Virus record (IMG/VR): IMGVR_UViG_3300037119_002705
Coordinates: 1 to 36,736 of that record
Strand: one strand, 5' to 3'
From: a virus
DNA length: 36,736 nt
Shown here: piece by piece, positions 7,275-13,842 of the stretch
Layout: each line of letters opens with the position of its first letter
Numbering within the stretch: position 1 is the first letter of the stretch
Notes under the pieces: generated by a model
What the model was told of the DNA's origin: nothing
Database searches by the model: none
The model's input: only the letters and a program-made list of their open reading frames with translations
Position numbers and translations under genes: made by a program

Positions 7275-7442
7275 TTAAATATATTTCCAATGAGTTACTT
7301 CGCTAATACTTGTTGGGTCAAACGTCCAAAAATCTTTACCGTCGAAACCGCCGAAATCTATTTTATCATTTGCCATTTTGTAAGTAACTTTACTCCCTTT
7401 TTTTGGCAACTCGTCTTTAACGCTAATCCATTCCATACTCAT
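7275..7442 (-). CDS. DUF551-like small protein, 55 aa
   Basis: A short gene reading MSMEWISVKDELPKKGSKVT and ending TSISEVTHWKYI. The pattern (M.WISVKD.LP near the start, VTHW near the end) is the hallmark of DUF551, a family of small phage and bacterial proteins of unknown function. The open frame exactly fills the gap between 7073-7270 and 7455-7730 on the same strand. The rightward open frame over this region is a shadow. Confidence 0.7.
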   Translation of the reverse strand: MSMEWISVKDELPKKGSKVTYKMANDKIDFGGFDGKDFWTFDPTSISEVTHWKYI

Positions 7443-7454
7443 TCATTTAAAAGG

Positions 7455-7730
7455 TTAGTTGTACTTTTGTTTAATTGATTCAATCCAATTTTCAACTTCT
7501 TGTAAATCGGCTTCGTTGTCAATTGCTTCGTTGTTAATTGCTTCTTGCATAAATTCTTCTTTGTTGCAAAAAGGACACGGATAGCTTTCGTTCATTAAAT
7601 AAAGATTTCCTTCATCATCGCATTTATCCATGTCATGCAGATAACCATCAACACATCTTGCATCGGGATATTTTGCTCCGAAATATGGAAATTCTGGGCA
7701 ACTATTTACTTTTTTTTCACTTGCTTTCAT
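7455..7730 (-). CDS. Cys-rich zinc-binding-type small protein
   Basis: A 91-aa protein with conserved cysteines: SCPEFPYFGAKYPDARC, then DMDKCDDEGNLYLM, then CPFCN. The order C..(YFGAKYPDARC)..DKCD..PCPFC occurs in a small protein found in Bacteroidetes phages, probably a zinc fold. The family's first CPxC pair is changed here to CPEF, so one ligand may be lost. The C-terminus is an acidic helix (NNEAIDNEADLQEVENWIES). Function is unknown. Confidence 0.6.
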   Translation of the reverse strand: MKASEKKVNSCPEFPYFGAKYPDARCVDGYLHDMDKCDDEGNLYLMNESYPCPFCNKEEFMQEAINNEAIDNEADLQEVENWIESIKQKYN

Positions 7731-7755
7731 CTTCTTGGTTTATAAGGTTAACTGA

Positions 7756-8013
7756 TTAAAAAGGTAATATTTCATTTGACTTAATATTGAAAAGTTTACA
7801 TATTAATTCAAGATTTTTAAGGCTTATTTCCTGCCTACCTTTTTCAATGTTTACGATACTCGCACGACTTAAATTTAATTTGTCTGCGAACTCTTCTTGT
7901 GTTAAAGAATGTGATTTTCTTATTTGTTCCAATCTCCACGCAATAAATTTTTTATAAGTTACGTGTTCTTCAATAACTACTTTCTTTTTAATCGTGTATT
8001 TGTTGCCTTCCAT
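7756..8013 (-). CDS. XRE/Cro-C1-family transcriptional regulator
   Basis: 85 aa with a lambda-repressor-like HTH at about residues 26-83: WRLEQIRKSHSLTQEEFADK, LNLSRASIVNIEKGR (recognition helix), and LELICKLFNIKSNEIL. It lacks a cleavable C-terminal domain, so it resembles small Cro or Xre proteins more than a CI-type repressor. It lies in the middle of the leftward arm rather than at the divergent promoters. It may switch early genes off, or mimic a host antitoxin-type regulator. No operator for it was identified with confidence. Confidence 0.85.
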   Translation of the reverse strand: MEGNKYTIKKKVVIEEHVTYKKFIAWRLEQIRKSHSLTQEEFADKLNLSRASIVNIEKGRQEISLKNLELICKLFNIKSNEILPF

Positions 8014-8015
8014 AA

Positions 8016-8264
8016 CTAATTATTTTCATTGTTACATTCGGTACATTTACCGTTTTTCTTTTTTGAATATCCAACCCATTCACGTTTTTTAGTTCGTTCC
8101 ATTGTTTCTAATTGAATAATATAACCTTCATTTGTTAGGTCAGAAAACTCCTTTTCTATTTTCCTATCAAGGATACTTACGTGAGTTGCTTTTACAAAAT
8201 TTTTACATTTCTTACACAAAGCAACCTTAGACTTTTTAGTTGATTCATTTGTCTTAGCCATCAT
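8016..8264 (-). CDS. Small double-CxxC zinc-ribbon protein
   Basis: An 82-aa basic protein with two Cys pairs, CKKCKNFV near residue 17 and CTECNN near the C-terminus, separated by about 55 residues. This is the layout of a rubredoxin-like zinc ribbon. The start at 8264 gives a 4-nt overlap with the upstream stop; an ATG one codon later is the alternative. Homologues of this size are common in early regions of Bacteroidetes phages. The function is unknown, though zinc ribbons often bind DNA, RNA or host proteins. Confidence 0.6.
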   Translation of the reverse strand: MMAKTNESTKKSKVALCKKCKNFVKATHVSILDRKIEKEFSDLTNEGYIIQLETMERTKKREWVGYSKKKNGKCTECNNENN

Positions 8265-8506
8265 TCAGCATTTAAAAGGTTAATAAACTCTTCAAGGGTT
8301 AGTTCGGTGTCGGTATAGGTTTTAATAGATGTTATCCACATTTGGGTAGTTGGATTAAAGTACAAATATTTATTCTGTTTAGCAAATGGATTAAAACGAA
8401 TATCGACTGCTTTAAATCTTTGTTTATGTTCCGTCAGTAAATGAATACACAACTCACGCATTTCATTACTAATCATTGGTAACACTTTGTTTGCGAATCT
8501 TTTCAT
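8261..8506 (-). CDS. Hypothetical protein, 81 aa
   Basis: A soluble alpha/beta protein. An N-terminal helix (EMRELCIHLLTEHKQRF) is followed by strands (AVDIRFNPFAKQNKYLYFNP) and a C-terminal acidic helix (LTLEEFINLLNAE). No family is recognised. It overlaps the zinc-ribbon gene by 4 nt and lies 3 nt from the preceding gene, so it belongs to the coupled leftward unit. A perfect consensus DnaA box (TTATCCACA at 8332-8340) falls inside it, perhaps by chance. Confidence 0.55.
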   Translation of the reverse strand: MKRFANKVLPMISNEMRELCIHLLTEHKQRFKAVDIRFNPFAKQNKYLYFNPTTQMWITSIKTYTDTELTLEEFINLLNAE

Positions 8507-8509
8507 AAT

Positions 8510-8689
8510 TTATTTTGTTTGAGGAATATACAACCTTTGATTTAAAACTTGTAATTCAGTTTCTAAGTTTGATTTTGCAATTTGTAATTCTTTTCTTTTA
8601 TCTAATCTACAGGTTTCCGCTGTAGACATTCTTCCTTGTCTAACTTTTACGTCAATAAATTTTTCGATAGCATTTAAAAGATTTTCCAT
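8510..8689 (-). CDS. Small coiled-coil-like protein, 59 aa
   Basis: A short frame between two genes on the same strand, reading MENLLNAIEKFIDVKVRQGR, then LDKRKELQIAKSNLETELQV, ending IPQTK. Heptad-like Leu/Ile spacing suggests one long amphipathic helix. It is separated from its neighbours by only 3 nt on each side, which supports its reality despite its size. The function is unknown. Confidence 0.6.
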   Translation of the reverse strand: MENLLNAIEKFIDVKVRQGRMSTAETCRLDKRKELQIAKSNLETELQVLNQRLYIPQTK

Positions 8690-8692
8690 AAC

Positions 8693-8827
8693 TCAAATAT
8701 GTTTATAATTACTTTTTTGTACTTGTTTTTTGACACGTGGCGAATCTTTAACGAAAATCAATACCAACACACAAAATAAAAGTGAAAGTATCACTACGAT
8801 AGCCCAATGTAGGTTTTTGTTATTCAT
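8693..8827 (-). CDS. Tiny single-TM protein, 44 aa
   Basis: It begins MNNKNLHWAIVVILSLLFCV and continues with hydrophobic residues to about residue 25. A basic tail follows (DSPRVKKQVQKSNYK). This is a single membrane helix with a positive cytoplasmic tail. It overlaps the upstream gene by 8 nt and lies 3 nt from the next one. Small single-TM proteins in phage early operons may be exclusion or lysis-timing factors, but nothing here shows which. Confidence 0.55.
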   Translation of the reverse strand: MNNKNLHWAIVVILSLLFCVLVLIFVKDSPRVKKQVQKSNYKHI

Positions 8828-9011
8828 TGTTCTGTTTTAAATTTTCAAGTTGAATTTTAGTGTCTAATCCAAAAAAAGCCTTGGTTGTTTCAACTCGAAA
8901 TTCTAACTTTCCATTTTCATGCCTTCTAAATTGAATTAGGTAATAATTGTGAGGAAAATAAGTTAAAGATAAATCTTGCCATTTACTCCATTTGTTTTTA
9001 AAAAATTTCAT
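8820..9011 (-). CDS. Hypothetical protein, 63 aa
   Basis: A small protein with aromatic beta strands (WQDLSLTYFPHNYYLIQFRR) and ENGKLEFRVETTKAFFGLDT. The 'NGKxxFRVET' segment is typical of a small conserved protein in Bacteroidetes phages. The C-terminus is an Asn/Gln-rich helix (LENLKQNNE). It overlaps the next leftward gene by 8 nt. The function is unknown. Confidence 0.55.
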   Translation of the reverse strand: MKFFKNKWSKWQDLSLTYFPHNYYLIQFRRHENGKLEFRVETTKAFFGLDTKIQLENLKQNNE

Positions 9012-9031
9012 GCCGTTGATGTTAGTTAATA

Positions 9032-9190
9032 CTACTTTTTAATTTTCTTGTTTTCAAATCTAATCCAAGATTTTTCTGCTTTAATTTCCATGTTTGCAAG
9101 AAGTTGGTGAAATTCTCTACCGTATCTCAATCCATGATTTTTCATTTTCTTATCGAGATATTTTCCAATAAAATTACTTTTCTCACTCAT
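9032..9190 (-). CDS. Small basic protein, 52 aa
   Basis: It starts MSEKSNFIGKYLDKKMKNHG and ends in a very basic tail (WIRFENKKIKK), with predicted helices throughout. The start overlaps the previous stop by 8 nt (9183-9190), indicating coupling, and the frame is the only one open here. A basic helical protein of this size could bind nucleic acid, but no family is recognised. Confidence 0.55.
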   Translation of the reverse strand: MSEKSNFIGKYLDKKMKNHGLRYGREFHQLLANMEIKAEKSWIRFENKKIKK

Positions 9191-9620
9191 AAGGATTAGT
9201 TTCTAAATCTTCTGCGTAAATGAATGTACCTTCTTTTTCGTCTATTCTGAAATTCCACGAGATTAATAATTCAATCACAAAATAAGGTAGTAAATCTATA
9301 CCACCTAAATCAATATACATTTTTACTTTATTTTCAAAATATATTTTATTCATCATTGATTTTAATTTCTCAATCGGCACAAAAGTTTCTCCTTTATGCT
9401 TAATCGGTTTTGTTAGCGATGATAGGTTTCGTAGGATTGGTTTAAAATGATTTAAATCTTGCTGTAAAGATAATTCCTTCAGCCTAATATTTTCTTCCCA
9501 AATTCCTTCTAAATGAAAAATGTTCACATATCCTTGTTCGAAGGATGAAATGTTTACCATTTTCAATTCACTTCCAATCCTTCTAGAAATCTGATTAACT
9601 GTTGGTTTGTTTTCTCTCAT
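9183..9620 (-). CDS. Conserved Bacteroidetes phage hypothetical protein, 145 aa
   Basis: A soluble, mostly helical protein. The central stretch (NIFHLEGIWEENIRLKELSL, then LRNLSSLTKPI and GETFVPIEKL) follows a pattern I associate with hypothetical proteins in Bacteroidetes phage early regions. The N-terminus (NKPTVNQISRRIGSELKMVN) could form a short HTH-like pair of helices. It overlaps genes on both sides (8 nt downstream, 4 nt upstream). Its role is unknown. Confidence 0.6.
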   Translation of the reverse strand: MRENKPTVNQISRRIGSELKMVNISSFEQGYVNIFHLEGIWEENIRLKELSLQQDLNHFKPILRNLSSLTKPIKHKGETFVPIEKLKSMMNKIYFENKVKMYIDLGGIDLLPYFVIELLISWNFRIDEKEGTFIYAEDLETNPYE

Positions 9621-9811
9621 TTTGTTTCGTTTTTATAAAACCCTTTTAAAATATGAGTTTTTCCACTTTTACTAAATCTTCCATAGAAAATAATTCCATC
9701 AATATCATTTTCACCTAATTTTTCCACTTCCTTAAAATCTGATGGTTGATAAATAGTATTTTCCCACCCAAAGTCTGTTACCCAATAATGAGTAAAAATT
9801 ATTTCATTCAT
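9617..9811 (-). CDS. Hypothetical protein, 64 aa
   Basis: A small beta-rich protein (MNEIIFTHYWVTDFGW, then IDGIIFYGRFSKSGKTHILK). It has no transmembrane segment or recognised motif. It overlaps the next gene by 4 nt. Its ATG overlaps the stop of the damaged gene at 9812-9967 as ATGA, which shows that the broken gene was once an intact member of this coupled operon. Confidence 0.55.
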   Translation of the reverse strand: MNEIIFTHYWVTDFGWENTIYQPSDFKEVEKLGENDIDGIIFYGRFSKSGKTHILKGFYKNETK

Positions 9812-9967
9812 AGCTCTTTAATTAATTGATTTAAGTACTCTACTTGATTATTTTTATGTCGCTAAATCGATAATCTGTAATCGAAATATTAGCTTCCAAA
9901 TGTTTTACTCTTACTGCTTTGCTTACCGAATCTTTTGTTTTGCTCTAAATAAAATCTCTCTTTTCAT
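9812..9967 (-). pseudogene. Frame-disrupted small gene (two -1 changes)
   Basis: Read leftward from ATG 9967 the frame gives MKREILFRAK and stops after 14 codons. A second frame continues with TKDSVSKAVRVKHLEANISI and TDYRFSDIK. A third ends NNQVEYLNQLIKEL and a TGA that overlaps the next ATG by 4 nt. Adding one A in each of two short A runs (GCAAAACAAAAG and CATAAAAATAAT) restores a single 53-codon gene filling the gap. Either the gene carries two one-base deletions, or the contig has errors, or it is recoded by -1 slips at AAA codons. The restored protein is helical and of unknown function. Confidence 0.55.
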
Positions 9968-9970
9968 AGC

Positions 9971-10171
9971 TTACTTTTTTAAATTTCTTAATGTTGATTT
10001 TTTCCAACCGGTTAAACGAACACAATTTTCAGCAAAAAAAGGCTGTTCTGTTTGATCGAAATTAGATTGATTTACAAGTGTCGGTCTTTTCACTCTTAAA
10101 AACGATTCACCTTCCAATGAATTGAAATAAGACCTTACGTTAATTTTTTGGTGAATGTTTAAATTTTCCAT
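9971..10171 (-). CDS. Hypothetical protein, 66 aa
   Basis: A small protein with FNSLEGESFLRVKRPTLVNQ and NFDQTEQPFFAENCVRLTGW, ending in a basic tail (KKSTLRNLKK). No recognised domain. The start at 10171 overlaps the previous gene by 32 nt, longer than is usual here. A shorter start is possible, but no ATG lies close to the stop of the upstream gene. The function is unknown. Confidence 0.5.
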   Translation of the reverse strand: MENLNIHQKINVRSYFNSLEGESFLRVKRPTLVNQSNFDQTEQPFFAENCVRLTGWKKSTLRNLKK

Positions 10172-10343
10172 AATTATTTTTTACTTTTTTGATTATTTTA
10201 ACAGCTTTTTCACACGCTTTAATCCTATCATTAGAGTCCAATTCAAAGGAAAAAATCAAGCTTTCATCAACACCTCTGATTAACAAACCTTCTTTACTCC
10301 TTTGGGTTAATGAAGAATTGTTTACGTGTGAATACCAAATCAT
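10140..10343 (-). CDS. Hypothetical protein, 67 aa
   Basis: It begins MIWYSHVNNSSLTQRSKEGL and continues LIFSFELDSNDRIKACEKAV before a Lys-rich end. The start codon overlaps the preceding stop by 4 nt (ATGA), which supports coupling and the chosen start. No transmembrane segment or known motif is visible. A rightward open frame over this region is a shadow. Confidence 0.5.
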   Translation of the reverse strand: MIWYSHVNNSSLTQRSKEGLLIRGVDESLIFSFELDSNDRIKACEKAVKIIKKVKNNYGKFKHSPKN

Positions 10344-10552
10344 GAACCGTACTTTAATTCAAAAAACTCGATCGATGCGTGTTCAATTATTTTTTCGTCT
10401 GAATCGTTTAAAATAAACCTTTGGCCATCTTTGTGAAAATCAATTAGATTTTGCTTTTCATCTTCTAAAAGCTCACTTGCTCTTTTAATTATTTCAGTCC
10501 ATTTAATATCTGTAAATTCAGATATTAAGATTTGCATTGTCGTTTGTTTCAT
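10340..10552 (-). CDS. Conserved small phage protein, 70 aa
   Basis: It starts at ATG 10552 (MKQTTMQILISEF). A longer in-frame start at 10576 would be TTG, but that TTG is part of the promoter -7 box (10574-10581), so it cannot be the translation start of this transcript. The protein has two helices (WTEIIKRASELLEDEKQNLI, and DEKIIEHASIEFFELKYG). This 'MKQT..Q.LI...' pattern with a central Glu/Lys helix resembles a small protein frequent in Bacteroidetes phages. It is the first gene behind promoter site A. Confidence 0.6.
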   Translation of the reverse strand: MKQTTMQILISEFTDIKWTEIIKRASELLEDEKQNLIDFHKDGQRFILNDSDEKIIEHASIEFFELKYGS

Positions 10553-10573
10553 AGATTTATCTTTTTGGTTTGA

Positions 10574-10609
10574 CAAATATAAACATTTATTTTTATATAA
10601 ATAAATAAA
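10574..10609 (-). promoter_or_regulatory. Promoter A with AT-rich near-palindromic element
   Basis: On the minus strand there is a TATATTTG box (10574-10581) followed by TCAAA. Immediately upstream lies a 25-bp AT element (10585-10609) that is identical to 17808-17832 and shares TTTTTATATAAATAAATAAA with 17894-17913. The element has 8-bp inverted arms, ATTTATTT and AAATAAAT, 6 bp apart. No TTG lies at the -33 position. It probably starts the 10552-to-5166 transcript. Confidence 0.65.
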
Positions 10610-10639
10610 AGGCTGTAAACTTTGTTATTTATACTCGTT

Positions 10640-10969
10640 CTAAATAAGTTCTGTTATCTCAAATCTAATAAACTCACTACCTTTTTTTACAATTGTCTTA
10701 GTTGCTATTAGTTTGTAAATTTCACGGTCATCAAATCCGTACTTTTTAACTAAGCAATCTTGAAAAACTTTTAAACAATTATCGAGGTCTTGAAGTTTTG
10801 AAGATAAACCGAACTCTAAAGTTAATTGTAAAGGTGCTTTTTTTGGCTCATATCTCAACGGTAATAAACTTAAAACCGTTTCTGTATAGTTTCTATGTAT
10901 TTGGTTTTTAAATCGCTTTCCTTGGTAGCAACTATTTACGCTTAATGCTTTTATTTTTATTTCGATCAT
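10640..10969 (-). CDS. rusA: RusA-type Holliday junction resolvase
   Basis: 109 aa from ATG 10969. I prefer this to the ATG at 11005 because family members begin just before the LSVN motif. The N-terminus has ALSVNSCYQGKRFK, and the core reads LQDLDNCLKVFQDCLVKKYG then FDDREIYKL. By spacing, D61, D63, K67 and D81 (or D80) correspond to E. coli RusA D70, D72, K76 and D91. RusA dimers cut four-way junctions, here to resolve recombination or branched replication products before packaging. It fits with the exonuclease at 15244-15855 and the replication genes upstream in the same arm. Confidence 0.85.
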   Translation of the reverse strand: MIEIKIKALSVNSCYQGKRFKNQIHRNYTETVLSLLPLRYEPKKAPLQLTLEFGLSSKLQDLDNCLKVFQDCLVKKYGFDDREIYKLIATKTIVKKGSEFIRFEITELI

Positions 10970-11008
10970 GATGTAAATATTATTGGCGTAAAACGTTCTT
11001 TGCAATGT

Positions 11009-11254
11009 TTACAACGTGGTGTCGTTTTCTTGATCATTTGTCAGAAGTCTTAATTTAACCTGTCCGAATTGTTTATAAAAAAGATAGTGAATCAATTGTC
11101 TTTTCGGTGTGTGATAATAAACACCGCTAATATGAACCGTGTTTGAACTTAAAGCTTTTATCATGTCTTTTTCAGTAAGATTGAAATGTGCTTCAGTTAT
11201 TATTTGACGTTTAGTTTCTAAATCTAATCGCCATTTTGAATTGAAATCTATCAT
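11009..11254 (-). CDS. Hypothetical protein, 81 aa
   Basis: A helical, slightly basic protein (WRLDLETKRQIITEAHFNLT, then IKALSSNTVHISGVYYHTPK, then HYLFYKQFGQVKLRLL). No known domain is recognised. It lies between the HNH gene at 11263-11676 and rusA, separated by 8 nt from the first. The location suggests a role in recombination or replication, but the sequence itself does not show one. Confidence 0.5.
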   Translation of the reverse strand: MIDFNSKWRLDLETKRQIITEAHFNLTEKDMIKALSSNTVHISGVYYHTPKRQLIHYLFYKQFGQVKLRLLTNDQENDTTL

Positions 11255-11262
11255 AATTTATT

Positions 11263-11676
11263 TTAGAATGGAAGCCCTTCTTCCGTTTGGTTTAAATTCT
11301 TTACTACTACATGAAAATTTTCGGGGACACCTCGTTCGTCAAATCCGTATCGAATAAATGATAAGTGACGCTTTACATTTTCACTATTCGTTAACACTCT
11401 AATGTTTTCAATCGTGTAACCTTTTAACGGATCAATCCTATCAATGTGAAAACTTTCTGACATCCTGCCCTTTCCGTGCAGGTAATTTGTTTCGATTGCG
11501 AATTTTTCAAACTGTTCCAATGTTAAGTCAAATTCTTTACCTCGCCTTTTTGCATTATTCATGAGTGTTGAAAAACAATATTTTAAAGCGTTTCTTTTTC
11601 TGTAATCCCTTTGATAACATTTTTTGCACAATCTTGCGGTTGATACATTCCTGCACCTCGGTGTTTCGCACTTCAT
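11263..11676 (-). CDS. HNH endonuclease with N-terminal zinc ribbon
   Basis: 137 aa from ATG 11676, chosen over 11736 because it gives a 4-nt ATGA overlap with the upstream stop and begins right at the zinc ribbon. Cys residues at 3, 8, 17 and 20 (KCETPRC ... LCKKCYQRDY) form the ribbon. The nuclease motif is HIDRIDPLKGYTIENIRVL with a later NSENVKR (H77, D79, N91, N100). Such small Zn/HNH enzymes in phages are often free-standing homing or nicking nucleases. A 27-bp sequence near its start is repeated 52 bp away in the upstream gene. Confidence 0.75.
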   Translation of the reverse strand: MKCETPRCRNVSTARLCKKCYQRDYRKRNALKYCFSTLMNNAKRRGKEFDLTLEQFEKFAIETNYLHGKGRMSESFHIDRIDPLKGYTIENIRVLTNSENVKRHLSFIRYGFDERGVPENFHVVVKNLNQTEEGLPF

Positions 11677-11708
11677 ATCGAAATCTTGCGGTTGATACAT
11701 TCCTGCAC
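11630..11708. repeat. 27-bp direct repeat pair across the HNH start
   Basis: The two copies are 11630-11656 and 11682-11708, identical over 27 bp and offset by 52 bp. Both contain CTTGCGGTTGATACATTC. The right copy is the 3' end of the 11673-12344 gene; the left copy lies within the first codons of the HNH gene. The offset is not a multiple of three, so each copy is read in a different frame. Confidence 0.9.
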
Positions 11709-12344
11709 GTACTTTTTTGCAGATATTCTTTGCCAATTAAAACCGAAAAAGTAAGGCGCTTTATTTGGAAATTTTTCCACAATTTCTTTATTTTTAATTT
11801 CTTCTAATTTCGCCAACTCGAAAAATTTTTGTTTCAATTCCTCTGGAAGTTTATCCTTTAAATAACTTTTAGCGAGTGGCATCGAGTGGAAAACTGTCCC
11901 AATCCATTCACCAGTTTTTAAACATTCACGGTAAAGTTTCAAACTTTCTTCAAGAAATTCTTTTGCTTTTTGTTCAGCAATTTCTTCATTTTGAATTTCA
12001 CGGTACAATTTTTTAGTTTCAGTTGAAACGGCATATTTTACAGCTTTATATTTTTCAATTGGAGTTAGCAAGTCGGGTACCGTCAAAACGATAACTTTTG
12101 ACAAAGGTTTTCTTTCAAAACTGTATCTGATTTCATTCAAAGATAAATCGGTGTGCTTCTTTAAAATTTCAGTCATTACCTTGTTTGTAACAGCCGTATT
12201 AATTTGAGTAGGGAAAACACCAAGCCAAATCGTACAAACTTCCTCTAAGAGCTTATTTAAGGTAATTGTGGCTTCCTTTAAATCCCTTTCATCTTTTAAT
12301 GGTAAGTCGACACACGTTCTAATATCGTTCGGGGTTGTCTCCAT
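11673..12344 (-). CDS. Conserved replication-adjacent phage protein
   Basis: 223 aa from ATG 12344 (METTPNDIRTCVDLP). Upstream in-frame ATGs would overlap the previous gene by up to 149 nt, so the nearest plausible start is used, with a 26-nt overlap. The middle (TDLSLNEIRYSFERKP, then LLTPIEKYKAVKYAV) follows the 'lt..Ei..Af......l....Y' pattern of proteins encoded after DUF6291-type replication genes in Bacteroidetes phages. Helices rich in Glu/Lys and WIGTVFHSMPLAK follow. No AAA+ motif is present, so I do not call it a helicase loader. Its last codons (YVQECINRKISI) fall in the 27-bp repeat and may be foreign. Confidence 0.6.
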   Translation of the reverse strand: METTPNDIRTCVDLPLKDERDLKEATITLNKLLEEVCTIWLGVFPTQINTAVTNKVMTEILKKHTDLSLNEIRYSFERKPLSKVIVLTVPDLLTPIEKYKAVKYAVSTETKKLYREIQNEEIAEQKAKEFLEESLKLYRECLKTGEWIGTVFHSMPLAKSYLKDKLPEELKQKFFELAKLEEIKNKEIVEKFPNKAPYFFGFNWQRISAKKYVQECINRKISI

Positions 12345-13176
12345 TTGGTATGTTTTCAATCGACTCATTAAGCTTTCTTTCAAAATCGGCTTGTCGTTGA
12401 GCCACTTGCTCATCAATTGTGAGTTTTCTGTTTCCTGTTTGGTTGGGAATTGGTTGCTGTGTTCCATTGCTATTGAATTTAATATTGTTTTTACTCCATG
12501 TTGCTAATCTCAAATTGGTTTCCCAAGTCTTTTGAATTTCAAATCTCATTTTCTTTTTGTCCATTGTCAGTTCAGCCCAATAGTTGTAAAAAGATTCCAT
12601 CATTTGAAAACCGTATTGAACAAAAAAAGGTTTTAGACTTTCGTTAAAATCCTTCCTTCGTTCCTCAATGTCTTTTATTTTTGGATTTAAACTTAAAGAT
12701 TTTCCTTTTATAATATCTTTTGTTTCTTTTTCTAAAAGAATATCATTAACATTAACAGTATCATTTACACTAACAATAACACTATCATTAACAGCGATAT
12801 TTGCGACACGGTGCGACTCGCTAATATCGGGTAGCGATGTTCTGCGATGTTTTGCGATGTTTTCAGCTTCATCAATCGTAATTTCCTCTAAAATTATTTT
12901 ATTATATAAATCTAAATTCCAACGCTTTAAATTGCCCATTCTACCGTTCAAGCTTTTATCTTGCTTTTTTTCATCCCATTTCTGTAAGTCACGTTTAAGA
13001 CTTAATCTTATAGGTTCAAATGCAATTTTAATTAATTTGTTCGGAGCGATTGGATTTTCATCATTAACATAAGCGAAAAAATGCTTAATTAATTGTCCAG
13101 CTTCATTGTCATCAAGCTCATTAAAGACACTTTGCCAATCAGCGTAAACTATAATAGATTTTTTATTTTCTGCCAT
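12319..13176 (-). CDS. DUF6291-like replication protein
   Basis: A 285-aa protein. The N-terminus (KKSIIVYADWQSVFNELDDN, then EAGQLIKHFFAYVNDENP) matches DUF6291, found in replication-initiation-like proteins of Bacteroidetes and Firmicutes phages. A low-complexity Val/Asn/Asp linker follows at about residues 125-155 (VNDSVIVSVNDTVNVND). The C-terminal part (ESFYNYWAELTMDKKKMRFE, KTWETNLRLATW) matches the tail module seen after such domains. The likely role is origin recognition or replisome assembly. It is co-directional with its partner gene and with the HNH gene 12 nt upstream. Confidence 0.65.
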   Translation of the reverse strand: MAENKKSIIVYADWQSVFNELDDNEAGQLIKHFFAYVNDENPIAPNKLIKIAFEPIRLSLKRDLQKWDEKKQDKSLNGRMGNLKRWNLDLYNKIILEEITIDEAENIAKHRRTSLPDISESHRVANIAVNDSVIVSVNDTVNVNDILLEKETKDIIKGKSLSLNPKIKDIEERRKDFNESLKPFFVQYGFQMMESFYNYWAELTMDKKKMRFEIQKTWETNLRLATWSKNNIKFNSNGTQQPIPNQTGNRKLTIDEQVAQRQADFERKLNESIENIPNGDNPERY

Positions 13177-13188
13177 TATTCAAAAATA

Positions 13189-13842
13189 TTAAAATTTATC
13201 GTTAAAACATTCACCACTCAAATATTCAGAATCTTTAAAGTGTTCTGAAATATATTTACAGCTATGAATAAAATCCATTATTTCTAAATTAGATTTCATT
13301 CTGTTACAATTTTTACAAGAAGGAGTTATATTTGTCGGTATATTTAACCCTGTTTTACTTAAAGGTGCTATATGGTCTAATTCCCATGTTTTATAATCAA
13401 GACTTCTATTGCAATATGAACACTTAAAATTTGTTCTCAATAATGAATCAAAAACATCATTTGAGTTTATTGTTGATATATTACTTACTCTTGAATTGGC
13501 TGAAATAGATTTTTCCAAACATTTAAAACGGAACATTCTTAAATCCGTATGTTTGTTTGATTCGTATTTGATTAGTTTAATTTCGTTAAAAGGTATTCTA
13601 CCTTCTATTAATTTAAATTTAAACCTATATTGTGTTTCATCATCACAGCTTATTTTTTTTTCTCCAAAATATTCTATCATTAGAAAAATAAAATTATAAT
13701 TTTTATGTCCCAACTTAACTTTTGGTACTGTTTTTATAATTTTAATTGGAATGATACGCTCTTTACCCCCATATCTTTTAAAAACATATCCGTCTTTATG
13801 TATGTAGTAACAATCAAAGTCTTTTATTTTACTTATGCTCAC
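13189..13842 (-). CDS. HNH homing-type endonuclease
   Basis: 217 aa from GTG 13842; no ATG is available in frame before a stop. The N-terminal about 60 residues (YYIHKDGYVFKRYGG ... KVKLGHKNYNFIFLMIEYFG) look like the NUMOD4/HNH_3-type 'IS..G.V' DNA-binding module. The nuclease lies at 141-184: CSYCNRSL, then ELDHIAPLSKTG, then NITPSCKNCNRMKS (C141, C144, D156, H157, N171, C176, C179, N180). All metal and catalytic positions are present. It probably cuts competing phage DNA or drives its own spread. The start codon is part of a complex leader (13843-13960). Confidence 0.8.
   Translation of the reverse strand: MSISKIKDFDCYYIHKDGYVFKRYGGKERIIPIKIIKTVPKVKLGHKNYNFIFLMIEYFGEKKISCDDETQYRFKFKLIEGRIPFNEIKLIKYESNKHTDLRMFRFKCLEKSISANSRVSNISTINSNDVFDSLLRTNFKCSYCNRSLDYKTWELDHIAPLSKTGLNIPTNITPSCKNCNRMKSNLEIMDFIHSCKYISEHFKDSEYLSGECFNDKF

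Noticed and set aside
7227-7478. 83-aa plus-strand hydrophobic frame
   Set aside because: It lies opposite the DUF551-like gene and flanking leftward genes; a shadow frame.
7756-8013. Temperate lifestyle suggested by the XRE regulator
   Set aside because: No integrase, excisionase, transposase or partition gene was seen anywhere in the closed genome. Small XRE proteins also occur in virulent phages.
10552-10576. Longer N-terminus (TTG start at 10576) for the 10340-10552 gene
   Set aside because: The TTG is part of the promoter -7 box, so it is not in the transcript.
11676-11736. Longer N-terminus for the HNH gene (ATG 11736)
   Set aside because: It would overlap the upstream gene by 64 nt and add residues encoded by the second repeat copy. 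ATG 11676 gives an ATGA overlap and starts at the zinc ribbon.
12668-13072. 134-aa plus-strand frame with many Leu/Ser/Thr residues
   Set aside because: It lies opposite the DUF6291-like gene, whose frame has family motifs. The composition is that of a reverse-strand shadow.
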